Positions 46,122 to 55,526 of a DNA stretch of 64,000 bases are shown here, piece by piece. A program made the position numbers and the translations under genes. Within the stretch, counting starts at the first letter, position 1. Each line of letters begins with the position of its first letter. Origin of the DNA: Propionicicella superfundia DSM 22317 (GTDB lineage Bacteria; Actinomycetota; Actinomycetes; Propionibacteriales; Propionibacteriaceae); assembly GCF_000423465.1 (NCBI RefSeq), contig NZ_AUIA01000011.1:1-64000 (forward strand). The letters are read 5' to 3'. The notes under the pieces are model-generated. The model had not been told where the DNA came from. It did no database searches and saw nothing but the letters and a program-made list of their open reading frames with translations.

Positions 46122-47697
46122 GGCCCGCCCGGCGGGGGAGGAGCCAGGAGGCTCTCTCCCCGCCGGCTCGGCCGGCCTCACCAACCCTCCGGGGACGCCA
46201 CCGCGGATCGCCTTCGCAGACGTCAGCAAGTACTTCGGGGCGACCGTCGCGCTCGACGGCGTGACCTTCGAGGTGGCGCCCGGCGAGATCGTCGGGCTCC
46301 TGGGGCACAACGGGGCGGGCAAGTCCACGCTGATCAACGTCGCGAGCGGCGCACTGCAGCCCTCCACCGGGCGCATGCTTCTCGACGGGCGGTTCATGGA
46401 CTCGCCCAGCCCGGCCGCCATGGCCGAGGCGGGGCTGTGCGTCGTGAGCCAGGTGCCCGCGCTCATCCCCGGCATCTCGATCCTGGACAACCTGTTTCTC
46501 GGCGACAAGCGGCGTTCGACCCGCGCCCAGCGGATCGAGCGCGCCCACGCCGCGCTGACCGAGGTCGGGCTCGGCCATCTGTCGCTGCGGACGATCGCGT
46601 CCCAGCTCTCCGTCGGGGAGCGCCAGCTCGTCGACCTGGCACGCGGGCTCGTCCGGGGCGACATCCGGATCCTGCTCCTGGACGAGCCGACGGCCGCCCT
46701 CGGCCTTCCCGAGACGGCCAATCTGCACCGCCTCGTCCGGGGATTCGCCGCCTCCGGGACAGCCGTCGTGTACGTCTCGCATCGGCTTCCCGACATCATG
46801 GACATCTGCTCGCGAGCCGTCGTCCTGAACGCCGGGGCGGTCGTCCTCGACGCCTCGATGGACGGCCTCTCGCTGGACGACCTCGCCGCGGCGCTGGCCC
46901 CCGGGTTCACGAAGGCCGAGTCCACCACGGCGACCCCCGGCGAGATCGTGCTCGGCGTCCACGACCCCGACCCCGACGGGCTCGAACTGGAGTTCCGGGC
47001 CGGGGAGGTCGTCGGGATCTTCGGCATGGCCGCAGGCATCGAGTTCGACATCCTGACGGCCGCCTTCGGTCTCGGCAGGAACCGGAAGACGACCGGCCTC
47101 ACGTTCGATCTGCACGGTCGGCCGTTCACTCCGCGCAGCCCTCGACAGGCCATCCGGGCGGGGGTCCACCTCGTCCCGGCGGACCGTGAGACCGACGGCC
47201 TCGCGCACAACCTGTCCGCCCGCGACAACGTGATGCTGCCCTGGTTCGGCTCCTATGCCCGCGCCGGTGCCATCGGCAGGACGACCGGGGTGGCCGCCTA
47301 CGAGGAGGGACGCACGCTGTTCAACGTGCAAGGACCGCCGGGGACCCACTCGATCGACGAGTTCAGCGGCGGCAACCGGCAGAAGCACCTCATCGCGCGC
47401 TGGACGCTCCCACGACGGCCGGAGCTGCTCCTGCTGCTGCAGCCCACCCAGGGGGTGGACGTCGGCGGCAAGAACGACATCATCCGGGCCGTCCAGGAGT
47501 ACGCCGCGCAGGGCATGTGCGTTGTCGTGGCGTCGTCGGAGTCCGACGAGATCATGCGCATGTGCCACCGCGCGTACGTGGTGTACGGCCATCGCCACGC
47601 GCTCATCCCGGCCGGCGCCGACATGGAGGGACAGCTTCTCTCGACCCTGCTGGCCCTGGCCGGCGACGCCGTCTCGACTGGAGGACAAGCCTCGTGA
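46096..47697 (+). CDS. Fused ATPase of an Rbs-type ABC importer
   Basis: A 533-residue double-ABC protein of the RbsA/MglA type. The first half has intact Walker A (G-H-N-G-A-G-K-S-T), signature L-S-V-G-E-R-Q and Walker B L-L-L-D-E-P-T. The second half has a degenerate P-loop (F-G-M-A-A-G-I), as in all RbsA proteins, and signature F-S-G-G-N-R-Q. Its Walker B reads L-L-L-L-Q-P-T, with both acidic residues lost. The ATG lies 26 bases inside the binding-protein gene. The ABC fold begins near residue 36 after a Gly/Pro-rich lead. Overlaps the permease by 4 bases. Confidence 0.9.
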   Translation: MSTTSGRSEARPAGEEPGGSLPAGSAGLTNPPGTPPRIAFADVSKYFGATVALDGVTFEVAPGEIVGLLGHNGAGKSTLINVASGALQPSTGRMLLDGRFMDSPSPAAMAEAGLCVVSQVPALIPGISILDNLFLGDKRRSTRAQRIERAHAALTEVGLGHLSLRTIASQLSVGERQLVDLARGLVRGDIRILLLDEPTAALGLPETANLHRLVRGFAASGTAVVYVSHRLPDIMDICSRAVVLNAGAVVLDASMDGLSLDDLAAALAPGFTKAESTTATPGEIVLGVHDPDPDGLELEFRAGEVVGIFGMAAGIEFDILTAAFGLGRNRKTTGLTFDLHGRPFTPRSPRQAIRAGVHLVPADRETDGLAHNLSARDNVMLPWFGSYARAGAIGRTTGVAAYEEGRTLFNVQGPPGTHSIDEFSGGNRQKHLIARWTLPRRPELLLLLQPTQGVDVGGKNDIIRAVQEYAAQGMCVVVASSESDEIMRMCHRAYVVYGHRHALIPAGADMEGQLLSTLLALAGDAVSTGGQAS

Positions 47698-48713
47698 AGA
47701 CACCCACATCCGAACAAGTGCGGCTGTTCCTCGTCCGCAACGGCGTGCTGTTCGCCCTCATCGCCCTGATCGCGGTGTTCGGCGTCCTCAACCCGCGGTT
47801 CCTGACGGTCCAGAACATCCAGACGATCCTGCTGCAGATCTCCGAGCTCGGGCTCATCGCTCTCCCGGTGGCGTTCATCGTGATGCAGGGCACGGTGGAC
47901 ATGTCGGTCGGCTCGGTCGCGACCCTGGCCGCCGTGGCGGGCGGCTACACGATGGTCGCGACGGGAAACCCCCTCGCGGGCGTCGCGGTCGGGCTCGCGG
48001 TGGGCGTCGCCGCCGGGGCGATCAACGGATTCCTCGTCGCGTGGGTCCGTCTCAATCCGTTCGTCGTGACCCTGGGCTTCCTCAGCGCCTGGGGCGGCCT
48101 GGCCCTGTTCCTCACCAACGGCAAGACCGTCTCGGGACTGCCCAAGTCCTTCACGGCGCTCGGGTCGCTGTCGGTGCTCGGGATCCGGCTGCAGATCATC
48201 CTGCTGATCCTCGCGATCGCGCTGGCCTGGTTCATCCTGGAGCACACGGCGCGCGGCCGGGAGATCCTCGCGGTCGGCGGAAGCATGCGCGCCTCTCACC
48301 TCATGGGCCTTCCCGTGGAGGGCATCAAGGTCTCCACCTACATCGTGTCGGGCGGGGTGGCGGCCTTCGTGGGCCTGCTGCTCGCCGCCAAGCTGGGCGC
48401 GGTCAGCCCCGTCGTCGGGCAGGGACTGGAAGTGGATGCCCTCACCGTCGTCCTGCTCGGCGGGGTGGCGTTCGAAGGGGGCTCGGGTCGCATCAGCGGC
48501 ATCGTCTACGGCCTGGTGTTCGTGGGCGTCCTCAAGAACGGGCTCGTGATCCTGGGCGTGTCGGCATACCTGCAGACCGTTCTCGTCGGCCTCACCCTCG
48601 TCGCGGCCGTCCTGCTCGACAAGACCATTCAGCAGGCGGTGGGGCGGGCCATCGCCACGCGGGGCCGCCGACAGGCCGCGGCCCAGCGACCCACCGCCGC
48701 CATCTCCGACTGA
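47694..48713 (+). CDS. Permease of an Rbs-type ABC importer
   Basis: A 339-residue BPD_transp_2 permease with about nine helices. Recognisable blocks are N-P-R-F-L-T-V-Q-N, M-S-V-G-S-V-A-T-L, T-A-R-G-R-E-I-L-A-V-G-G, and E-G-G-S-G-R-I-S-G. It would form the homodimeric channel for the adjacent binding protein and ATPase. GTG start overlapping the ATPase stop (GTGA), with GGAGG upstream. Confidence 0.92.
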   Translation: MKTPTSEQVRLFLVRNGVLFALIALIAVFGVLNPRFLTVQNIQTILLQISELGLIALPVAFIVMQGTVDMSVGSVATLAAVAGGYTMVATGNPLAGVAVGLAVGVAAGAINGFLVAWVRLNPFVVTLGFLSAWGGLALFLTNGKTVSGLPKSFTALGSLSVLGIRLQIILLILAIALAWFILEHTARGREILAVGGSMRASHLMGLPVEGIKVSTYIVSGGVAAFVGLLLAAKLGAVSPVVGQGLEVDALTVVLLGGVAFEGGSGRISGIVYGLVFVGVLKNGLVILGVSAYLQTVLVGLTLVAAVLLDKTIQQAVGRAIATRGRRQAAAQRPTAAISD

Positions 48714-48743
48714 CATCTCACCGGATCCCACAGGAGTATCAGC

Positions 48744-49589
48744 ATGACGACCCATGCGTTCAACGACACCGCCCACTGGCTGCCGCTCGATCAACTGGAG
48801 CCCGGGTTCGACGCCAACAAGGCGGCGACCTCGGCCCTGCTCGACGGGACGTCGATCTCGATCACGACCGGGGACGGGACCGTCATCGGCCACGACTTCG
48901 CCGGCGGGACGGTGACGTGGACCCTGACCCAGCCCGACGGCGGCCTGGACCTCGGCACCGACCCGTACGAGGCGTTCCAGGTGGCCGACGGCCTGTTCTA
49001 CGTCCAGTTCCACCATGCACGGACGCATCCGGAGGAGGCCGTCTCCGCGTTCTTCGACCTGTCCAACGGCGTCGCCCTGTGCGTCCTGTCGTTCATCGGG
49101 CCCGCCGGCGGTGACGGTGCGACCCGGGTGACCCAGCAGTTCGTCCCCGCCACCGTCAACGGCGCCTCCGACCGCGGGCCGCTGCCCGTCCCGACCGAGG
49201 ATCTCGTCGGGCGCAGGGTGTTGTGGCGTTACAGCGCGCAGCACGTCTACGAGCACTACTACCTGAACGACCTCTGGTACACGTGGCACTGCGTCACCGG
49301 CCCCGAGGGCGGTCAGGCCGACACCGACGAGCAGACCACCTACCGGCTCCGGCCGGGCATCTACGTGTTCGCGTGGCGCGAGAAGGTCATCCCCTGCGCG
49401 TCGGTCACGGTCGCCGACCACCGCGACGCCCTGGCGCTGCGATCGCACGGCGTCCTCTTCGGGCTCAACGAGGACGAGACCAGGCTCAGCCACTTCACCT
49501 TCGGCGCGCACGGCTCCCTCGTCGGCATCTCCGACCCCGTGGGCGCCCTCGAATCGACCGCTCGGCATTCCGAACAGAGGAGGAACTGA
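48744..49589 (+). CDS. MoaF-family protein
   Basis: A 281-residue soluble protein of two beta-rich halves. It matches the MoaF family: N-terminal half H-W-L-P-L-D-Q-L-E-P-G-F-D; C-terminal half V-L-W-R-Y-S-A-Q-H-V-Y-E-H-Y-Y-L-N and P-G-I-Y-V-F-A-W-R-E-K-V-I-P. MoaF genes are found near monoamine or aromatic catabolic operons, and the fold is calycin-like; the biochemical role is not established. It lies between the importer and the amidohydrolase with only one base before the latter, so it likely acts on or binds the imported compound. Confidence 0.82.
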   Translation: MTTHAFNDTAHWLPLDQLEPGFDANKAATSALLDGTSISITTGDGTVIGHDFAGGTVTWTLTQPDGGLDLGTDPYEAFQVADGLFYVQFHHARTHPEEAVSAFFDLSNGVALCVLSFIGPAGGDGATRVTQQFVPATVNGASDRGPLPVPTEDLVGRRVLWRYSAQHVYEHYYLNDLWYTWHCVTGPEGGQADTDEQTTYRLRPGIYVFAWREKVIPCASVTVADHRDALALRSHGVLFGLNEDETRLSHFTFGAHGSLVGISDPVGALESTARHSEQRRN

Positions 49590-49590
49590 C

Positions 49591-51243
49591 ATGGCACCCG
49601 ACACGATCTTCAGCAACGCCCGCGTGTACACCGGCGATGCGGCGCAACCGTGGGCGGAGGCCTTCGCCGTCGCGGACGGTCGCATCGTCGCCGTCGGCGA
49701 CGCGGCTGCCGCCGGCACCTGGACGGCGGAGGGGACGGCCTCGGTCGACCTGGGCGGGCGGTTCGTCATGCCGGGATTCGTGGACGCCCACAACCACTTC
49801 TGGCTGCAGGGGCGCACCGAGGCCTACGAATGCCCGATCGATCCGACGCTCGATCTCGACGGCGTCCTCGCCGCGATCCGGGCCGCCGTCGCGGACCTGC
49901 CCGCCGGCACGTGGGCCGTCATCAGCCCGTACAGCGCGGCCGTCGCGATGGAGATCGAACACGCCGACGTCCTGCGGCGACTCGACGAGGCGACAGGGAA
50001 CCACCCGGTCATGGTGCGGGAGTACAGCCGGCACAACCGGTGGGCGAACAGCGCGGCGCTGGCGGCCGCCGGGATCGGTCCGGACACGCCGCAACCCGCC
50101 GACGGGGTCATCGTCACCGACCCGGTCACCGGCGGGCTCACCGGCGTCCTGTACGAGGGTGCGGGGCTGCCGGTGGAGCATGCGTTCCTCGACTGGGCCG
50201 GCTACACCCCCGACGACTACCTCGCGATGGTCGCGGAGGGCATGCGGATCCTCAACAGCTACGGGATCACGGCCTGTCTCGACGCGGGGGCGTCGTGGGA
50301 GATGATGGTCGGCGCGAAGCGGCTCGACGAGACCGGCGGGATGACCGCGTGGGCCGTCAGCGGAATGCCCTTCTACGAGCAGATCTTCGGCTACCGGCTG
50401 ACCGGTCCCGGTCTGTTCGCCAAGGGCGCCGAGTGCCGCTCGCGGCACCATCGACCCGACTTCATCAAGGTCTTCCTGGACGGCATCCCGCCGGCCCGGA
50501 CGGCCGCGTTCTCCCGGCCGTACCTGCCCGCGCCCGGGGCGGCCGACGAGGACTTCTGCGGCGAGACGCTGTTCACCACCGATGCACTGGCGGAACTGCT
50601 CTCCGACGGGGCGCGCGACGGCCTGTCGGCGGTCGTCCACTGCACGGGCGACGGCTCCGTCCACACGGCTCTGGACGCCATCGAGCGGGTGCGTGCCGCC
50701 GGGTTCACCGAGCCCAGCTACCACATCTCGCACTGCCAGTTCATCCAGCCCGCCGACATCGCGCGCTTCGCGGAGTTGGACGTCGTGGCCGAGATCTCTC
50801 CCTACTACTGGGTCCCGGGGCCGGTGCCGACGGCGATCGCGAGCGTCGTCCCGGCCGAGATCTCCGACCACATCCATCCGAATCGCGACCTCGCGGACGC
50901 CGGGGTGAAGATCGTGGTCGGCTCCGATTGGCCGTGCAGCGACACGCCCGACGCGTGGTACGCCATCCATGGGCTGGTCACCCGGACCGATCCGCTGGGC
51001 CTGGCCCCGGGCGCGTTGACCCCCGAGCAGGCGCTGACGCTGGAGGAGGCCATCGCGGCCTGTACCTCGGAGGCGGCCGACTCGCTCGGGCTGGGGACGG
51101 AGACCGGGTCGCTGGCGGCGGGCAAGTCGGCGGACTTCATCGTCCTCGACCGCGACCCCTTCGAGATCGAGCCGACCGAGCTGTCCCACGTGACGGTGAC
51201 GGAGACCTGGTTCGAGGGCAGGCGGGTCTTCGAGCGGGCGTGA
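49591..51243 (+). CDS. YtcJ-type amidohydrolase
   Basis: A 550-residue amidohydrolase-superfamily enzyme (amidohydrolase_3). N-terminal strand I-F-S-N-A-R-V-Y-T-G-D is followed by the metal motif V-D-A-H-N-H-F. F-I-K-V-F-L-D-G-I, the metal histidines in V-V-H-C-T-G-D-G and S-H-C-Q-F-I, and the catalytic Asp in V-G-S-D-W-P follow. Relatives hydrolyse cyclic or exocyclic amides and N-formyl groups, but substrate is poorly predicted. No signal peptide: it works on the compound after import. It is the terminal gene of the TetR-ABC-MoaF cluster. Confidence 0.9.
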   Translation: MAPDTIFSNARVYTGDAAQPWAEAFAVADGRIVAVGDAAAAGTWTAEGTASVDLGGRFVMPGFVDAHNHFWLQGRTEAYECPIDPTLDLDGVLAAIRAAVADLPAGTWAVISPYSAAVAMEIEHADVLRRLDEATGNHPVMVREYSRHNRWANSAALAAAGIGPDTPQPADGVIVTDPVTGGLTGVLYEGAGLPVEHAFLDWAGYTPDDYLAMVAEGMRILNSYGITACLDAGASWEMMVGAKRLDETGGMTAWAVSGMPFYEQIFGYRLTGPGLFAKGAECRSRHHRPDFIKVFLDGIPPARTAAFSRPYLPAPGAADEDFCGETLFTTDALAELLSDGARDGLSAVVHCTGDGSVHTALDAIERVRAAGFTEPSYHISHCQFIQPADIARFAELDVVAEISPYYWVPGPVPTAIASVVPAEISDHIHPNRDLADAGVKIVVGSDWPCSDTPDAWYAIHGLVTRTDPLGLAPGALTPEQALTLEEAIAACTSEAADSLGLGTETGSLAAGKSADFIVLDRDPFEIEPTELSHVTVTETWFEGRRVFERA

Positions 51244-51355
51244 CACCCGCTGGGACGTCCCGGCCCGGGGTCCGGCCGCCACCCCTGCCCGCGCAGCAAC
51301 GCCGCCCCGGGCGTGGCGAGCGGGCGACGTGGTGCGCGAGCACCGCGGGAAGCGG

Positions 51356-53890
51356 TCAGGACGGATCCAGGAGGTGCCGTTCCGCCTCGGCGACGTCCTC
51401 GTCGAACGGATTGGACGGAACCGTGGCGCGGATCACCGAGCCGTCCTCGCGGACGGTGCCCTCGATGTCGCTCACCAGCGGACGTCCCTCCAGCAGCCGC
51501 GGCTGCTCCACGGCGACGACGAGCGGGACGCCGCGAGTGACCTCGAGCGGGCGACCCTGCACGGTGATCGGCAGGGAGGCGGCGTCGCCGGTCTCCAGCG
51601 TGAACGTGATCGTGTCCCGTTCGACCCGCACCCGCAGGCGATTGCCGTGGATGGTGAGCCGGTAGGTGAGCGCTGCCCAGTCGTCGGGCAGACGCGGGTC
51701 GAAGCTCCACACGCCGAGGTAGTCGCGCATCCCGCCGAATCCGGCGACGAGCGCATTCCAGACACCTCCGAGCGACGCGACGTGGACCCCGGCGTCGGTG
51801 TTGCGATGCAGGTCGGCGAGGTCCACGAAGACGGCGGTGCGGAAGTACCCGAGCGCGAGGTCGGCGTACCCCACCTCGGCGGCGATGATCGACTGCACGA
51901 CGGAGGACAGGGTCGAGTCGCCTGTCGTCAGCGGGTCGTAGTACTCGAAGTCGGCCCGTTTCTCCTCCAGCGTGAACTCGTCGCCCTGCAGGTAGAGGGC
52001 GAGAACCACGTCGGCCTGCTTGAGCACCTGGTGCCGGTAGATCACCAGCGGGTGATAGTGCAGCAGCAGGGGGCGCTTGTCGGCCGGGGTGTTCTGCAGA
52101 TCCCACAGTTCCTTCGACAGGAAGTCGTCGTCCTGCGGGTGGATGCCGAGGCGGTCGTCGAACGGCACGTGCATGGATTCGGCGATGCGGGAGAACTCGG
52201 TGATCTCGTCCTCGGTGAGCGACAGCCGCTGCCGCGCGCTGCGGTACGCCGCGGCATCGTGGCCGGCCAGCCAGCGCAGATTGCGGACGGCGGCCCGCAG
52301 GTTGGCGCGGGCCATCACGTTGGTGAACAGGTTGTCGTTGACGACGGCGGTGTACTCGTCGGGTCCGGTCACGCCGTGGATGTGGAACTCCTCGGAGCCG
52401 GAGTCACCGTCGATGCGGCGCCAGAAGCCCAGGTCGGCCCACAGCCGGGCCGTCTCGACGAGGATGTCGATGCCCTCCCGGGCCAGGAAGTCGCGGTCGC
52501 CGGACGCCGCGACGTATTGCGACAGCGCGTGCGAGATGTCGGCATCGATGTGGTACTGGGCCGTTCCGGCGGCGTAGTACGCCGAGGCCTCCTCGCCGTT
52601 GATCGTGCGCCACGGGTACAGGGCGCCCCGCTGGTTGACGCTGACGGCGCGGCGGCGGGCGGCGTCCAGCATCGTGTAGCGGAAGCGCAGCCCGTTGCGG
52701 GCGAAGGAGGGCGACGTGTAGGTGAGGAAGGGAAGGGCGTAGATCTCGGTGTCCCAGAAGTAGTGTCCGTCGTAGCCCGAGCCGGTCTGGCCCTTCGCGG
52801 GGATGCCGGCGCCCTCTGCGCGCGCGGAGGCCTGGATGAGCTGGAACAGGTTCCAGCGCACCGCCTGCTGCAGTTCGGGCTGGTCGGCGATCTCGACGTC
52901 GCTGCGCTCCCAGAAGTCGTCCAGCCAGGCGCGCTGCCGGGCGAAGAGCGCGGCGGTCCCGGAGTCCTTCGCCCGGTCGAGCGTGCGGCGGCAGCGATCG
53001 ACGAGTTCCAGCGGCGGGACCACCCTGGAGGTGTGGTAGCTGACCGTCTTCGTGACCCGCGTCGTGGTGCCCGCCGTGCCGTGGATGCGCCACACGTACT
53101 TGGCGACATCGTCGGAGACCTGGGTCCGGACCTCGTAGTCGTCGGAGGTCTCGATGGTGTGGTCGGCGGCCACGGCGAGCGTCATCCCCGACGCGGCGAC
53201 GCGGTATCCGAGCACCGACCGTCCGCCGCCCTCCCATTTGGAGACCGGTTCCAGGACGCGCCCGGCCAGGTTCGCCGCGCGTCGCGGGTCGAATCCCGTC
53301 CCCATCGCCTCGGCTCGCACGTGGAACTCGTCCTGCCCGTCCTGCCGGTTGAGGATCTCGCAGCTCACCACGAGCGGCGCGTCGGCGTCGAGCAGGGTGA
53401 TCTCGTAGTCCATGACCACCAGGTGCCGTTCGGAGAACGACACCATCCGCCGCGAGCGGAGCTGGACGTGTTTGCCGGACGGCGTCCGCCAGGTGAGCTC
53501 GCGCGTCAGCACCCCGTCGCGGAACGACAGCGACCGCTCGTAATGCTGCAGGTCGGCGACGCTCAGCAGCAGGGGCTCGTCGTCGACGTACAGCCGCATG
53601 ACCTTCGCGTCGGGGGCGTTGACGATGGTCTGCCCCACCTTGGCGAAGCCGAACGCCTCCTCCGCGTGATGGATCGGCCACACCTCGTGCAGGCCGTTGA
53701 CGAAGGTGCCGTGAGCGAAGGAGTCGCGGCCCTCCTCGACGTTGCCGCGCAGGCCGATGTAGCCGTTGGCGACGGAGAAGAGGGACTCGGTGACGCCCAG
53801 GTCACGGGCGTCGAAGCGGATTTCGCGCAAGGCCCACGGGTCGACCGGGAAGCGGGTCCGGTCGAGGGGGTCGGCCTTCGCCGGCCTCAC
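51356..53890 (-). CDS. Glycoside hydrolase family 65 protein (disaccharide phosphorylase or hydrolase)
   Basis: An 844-residue GH65 enzyme. The N-terminal beta-sandwich (about 1-290) leads by helical linkers into an (alpha/alpha)6 barrel with W-D-T-E-I-Y-A-L-P-F. The catalytic acid Glu is in the G-P-D-E-Y-T motif, and Q-Y-H-I-D-A-D-I appears in the barrel. H-Y-H-P-L-V-I-Y-R-H-Q-V-L-K-Q-A-D-V resembles the phosphate-binding region. A C-terminal beta-domain follows. The family phosphorolyses maltose, trehalose, kojibiose or nigerose; which one is not decidable here. No beta-phosphoglucomutase lies beside it, unlike many GH65 phosphorylase operons. Confidence 0.88.
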   Translation of the reverse strand: MRPAKADPLDRTRFPVDPWALREIRFDARDLGVTESLFSVANGYIGLRGNVEEGRDSFAHGTFVNGLHEVWPIHHAEEAFGFAKVGQTIVNAPDAKVMRLYVDDEPLLLSVADLQHYERSLSFRDGVLTRELTWRTPSGKHVQLRSRRMVSFSERHLVVMDYEITLLDADAPLVVSCEILNRQDGQDEFHVRAEAMGTGFDPRRAANLAGRVLEPVSKWEGGGRSVLGYRVAASGMTLAVAADHTIETSDDYEVRTQVSDDVAKYVWRIHGTAGTTTRVTKTVSYHTSRVVPPLELVDRCRRTLDRAKDSGTAALFARQRAWLDDFWERSDVEIADQPELQQAVRWNLFQLIQASARAEGAGIPAKGQTGSGYDGHYFWDTEIYALPFLTYTSPSFARNGLRFRYTMLDAARRRAVSVNQRGALYPWRTINGEEASAYYAAGTAQYHIDADISHALSQYVAASGDRDFLAREGIDILVETARLWADLGFWRRIDGDSGSEEFHIHGVTGPDEYTAVVNDNLFTNVMARANLRAAVRNLRWLAGHDAAAYRSARQRLSLTEDEITEFSRIAESMHVPFDDRLGIHPQDDDFLSKELWDLQNTPADKRPLLLHYHPLVIYRHQVLKQADVVLALYLQGDEFTLEEKRADFEYYDPLTTGDSTLSSVVQSIIAAEVGYADLALGYFRTAVFVDLADLHRNTDAGVHVASLGGVWNALVAGFGGMRDYLGVWSFDPRLPDDWAALTYRLTIHGNRLRVRVERDTITFTLETGDAASLPITVQGRPLEVTRGVPLVVAVEQPRLLEGRPLVSDIEGTVREDGSVIRATVPSNPFDEDVAEAERHLLDPS

Positions 53891-54258
53891 GAGTCGCTCC
53901 GGCGCGTGCCGTGGGCTCGTCGGCCGAGAGCGGACGGTGGTACTGCGGTCACGAGGCCCCTCTTCTCGGTTGGTGCTGCGCAGAGACTACCCCGCGGATC
54001 CCCTGCCGCAGAAGGTGACCCGCGCGCGTCGGATCGCGGAACGGGGGAGCGCCGCCTCGAGGGGATGGCCCGTCGCGGAGCCGGGGCGCACCGGCGTCTC
54101 GGCGAGGCGGGATTCCCGCGGAGTCCGGCCCGCTGTGAACCTGTCGTCCGCGGTCGTGCCCGCCGGGTCCGCCCCTAAGATGGGCACCGCCGTGGCTGGG
54201 CGATCGAGCACAGGCAGGGCAGGATGCGGCGGACGATTCACGGACGTGGGAGCGGCGG
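53891..54258 (+). promoter_or_regulatory. Intergenic region between GH65 and folD
   Basis: No gene is seen in these 368 bases. The right end holds a -10-like TAAGAT at 54176-54181 and a GC-rich leader to folD. The left end carries the GH65 promoter on the minus strand. GC content is ordinary. Confidence 0.4.
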
Positions 54259-55113
54259 ATGGTGGCGGAGAAGATCGACGGTCTCGCGGTCGCGAGGACT
54301 ATCAAGACGGACCTCGCGGAGCGGGTCGCGATCCTGGCGGCGGCCGGGCACCGGCCCGGGCTCGGGACGGTGCTCGTCGGGCAGGATCCCGGCTCGATCA
54401 GCTATGTCAGGGGCAAGCACCGCGACTGCGCCGAGGTCGGCATCGAGTCGCTGCGCGAAGACCTCCCGGGCGATGCGTCGGCGGCCGACGTCGCCGCGGC
54501 CGTCGCGCGCCTCAACGACGATCCGCGGTGCACGGGCTTCATCGTCCAGTTGCCGCTGCCCCCGCAGGTGGACGACACCTGGGCGCTCGGCCTGGTCGAC
54601 CCCGAGAAGGATGCCGACGGGCTGCACCCCCTCAACCTCGGGCGCCTCGTGCTCAACACCCCCGGCCCGCTGCCGTGCACCCCGCGCGGGGTGGTGGAGC
54701 TGCTGCACCGCTACGAGGTGCCGCTCGCCGGTGCGCGGGTCGCCGTCGTCGGCCGGGGAACCACGGTCGGCCGTCCGCTGGGCCTGCTCCTCACCCGCAG
54801 GTCGGAGAACGCGACGGTGACGCTGTGCCACACGGGCACGATCGACCTGCCGTCGCTCACGCGGCAGGCCGACGTGGTCGTCGCGGCCGCCGGGTCGCCC
54901 GGACTGATCACGGCCGACCACGTGCGTCCGGGCGCGGTCGTGGTGGATGTGGGGATCACGCGGACGGCCGCCGGCCTCGCCGGCGACGTCGACGCGTCGG
55001 TGTGGGACGTCGCGAGCCTGGTCGCACCCGTGCCCGGCGGCGTCGGGCCGATGACGCGCGCGATGCTGCTGACCAACGTCGTCGAACGGGCGGAGCACCT
55101 CGCCCGTGCCTAA
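54259..55113 (+). CDS. folD: Methylene-THF dehydrogenase / methenyl-THF cyclohydrolase
   Basis: A 284-residue bifunctional enzyme making 10-formyl-THF from methylene-THF with NADP+, supplying purN and purH. Catalytic S-I-S-Y-V-R-G-K-H (Tyr and Lys), [15 protein letters not shown] and the NADP loop [10 protein letters not shown] are visible. In most FolD the loop reads GRSxxVGxP; here a Gly-Thr replaces the Ser-x. It overlaps the DUF3017 gene by 8 bases. Confidence 0.95.
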   Translation: MVAEKIDGLAVARTIKTDLAERVAILAAAGHRPGLGTVLVGQDPGSISYVRGKHRDCAEVGIESLREDLPGDASAADVAAAVARLNDDPRCTGFIVQLPLPPQVDDTWALGLVDPEKDADGLHPLNLGRLVLNTPGPLPCTPRGVVELLHRYEVPLAGARVAVVGRGTTVGRPLGLLLTRRSENATVTLCHTGTIDLPSLTRQADVVVAAAGSPGLITADHVRPGAVVVDVGITRTAAGLAGDVDASVWDVASLVAPVPGGVGPMTRAMLLTNVVERAEHLARA

Positions 55114-55420
55114 GCAGCGGGGCCCGCGAACCCACTGGACCGACCGTTCGTTCGTGCACAAGGTGCTGGACGAGTGGCCGCTGCTGATCGTCCTCGGCGG
55201 CGTCGTCGTCGGCCTCGGAATCACGATGACGGGGCACTGGCGGATCGGTTCGACGGCGATCGGCCTGTCGGTGACCCTCGGAGGGGTGCTGCGCCTGATC
55301 CTGCCGAGGCCGGTGGCGAAGCTGCTCGGCGTCCGCAGCAGGCTCACCGACGTGCTCTGCTACCTGGTGGCCGGCCTCGGGATCCTCGCTCTCACCTGGG
55401 TCGTGCCGCCGCAGCGTTGA
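55106..55420 (+). CDS. DUF3017 membrane protein
   Basis: A 104-residue protein with three transmembrane helices ([13 protein letters not shown] and the following ones) and a basic ends pattern, W-R-I-G-S-T-A-I-G and [12 protein letters not shown]. The family is conserved directly after folD in Actinobacteria; function is unknown. GTG start inside the end of folD implies coupling. A long palindromic terminator follows. Confidence 0.88.
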   Translation: MPKQRGPRTHWTDRSFVHKVLDEWPLLIVLGGVVVGLGITMTGHWRIGSTAIGLSVTLGGVLRLILPRPVAKLLGVRSRLTDVLCYLVAGLGILALTWVVPPQR

Positions 55421-55458
55421 CGCCGTCACGCACCGGCCCGCGCGGGATGCGGACGGAC

Positions 55459-55496
55459 GTCACGGGGGCCCGGTCGCGCGACCGGGCCCCCGTGAC
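55459..55496. terminator. 38-base perfect palindrome, bidirectional terminator
   Basis: The whole segment is self-complementary (19 + 19 bases), lying between the convergent DUF3017 and mdh genes. It is very GC-rich and lacks a clear U-tract. Confidence 0.8.
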
Positions 55497-55526
55497 ATGC
55501 TCCGGCGGTGAGCCGGGGCGGGTCGA

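Noticed and set aside
51329-54178. A ~950-residue plus-strand open frame over GH65
   Set aside because: Pure antisense of a GH65 gene with clear catalytic motifs.
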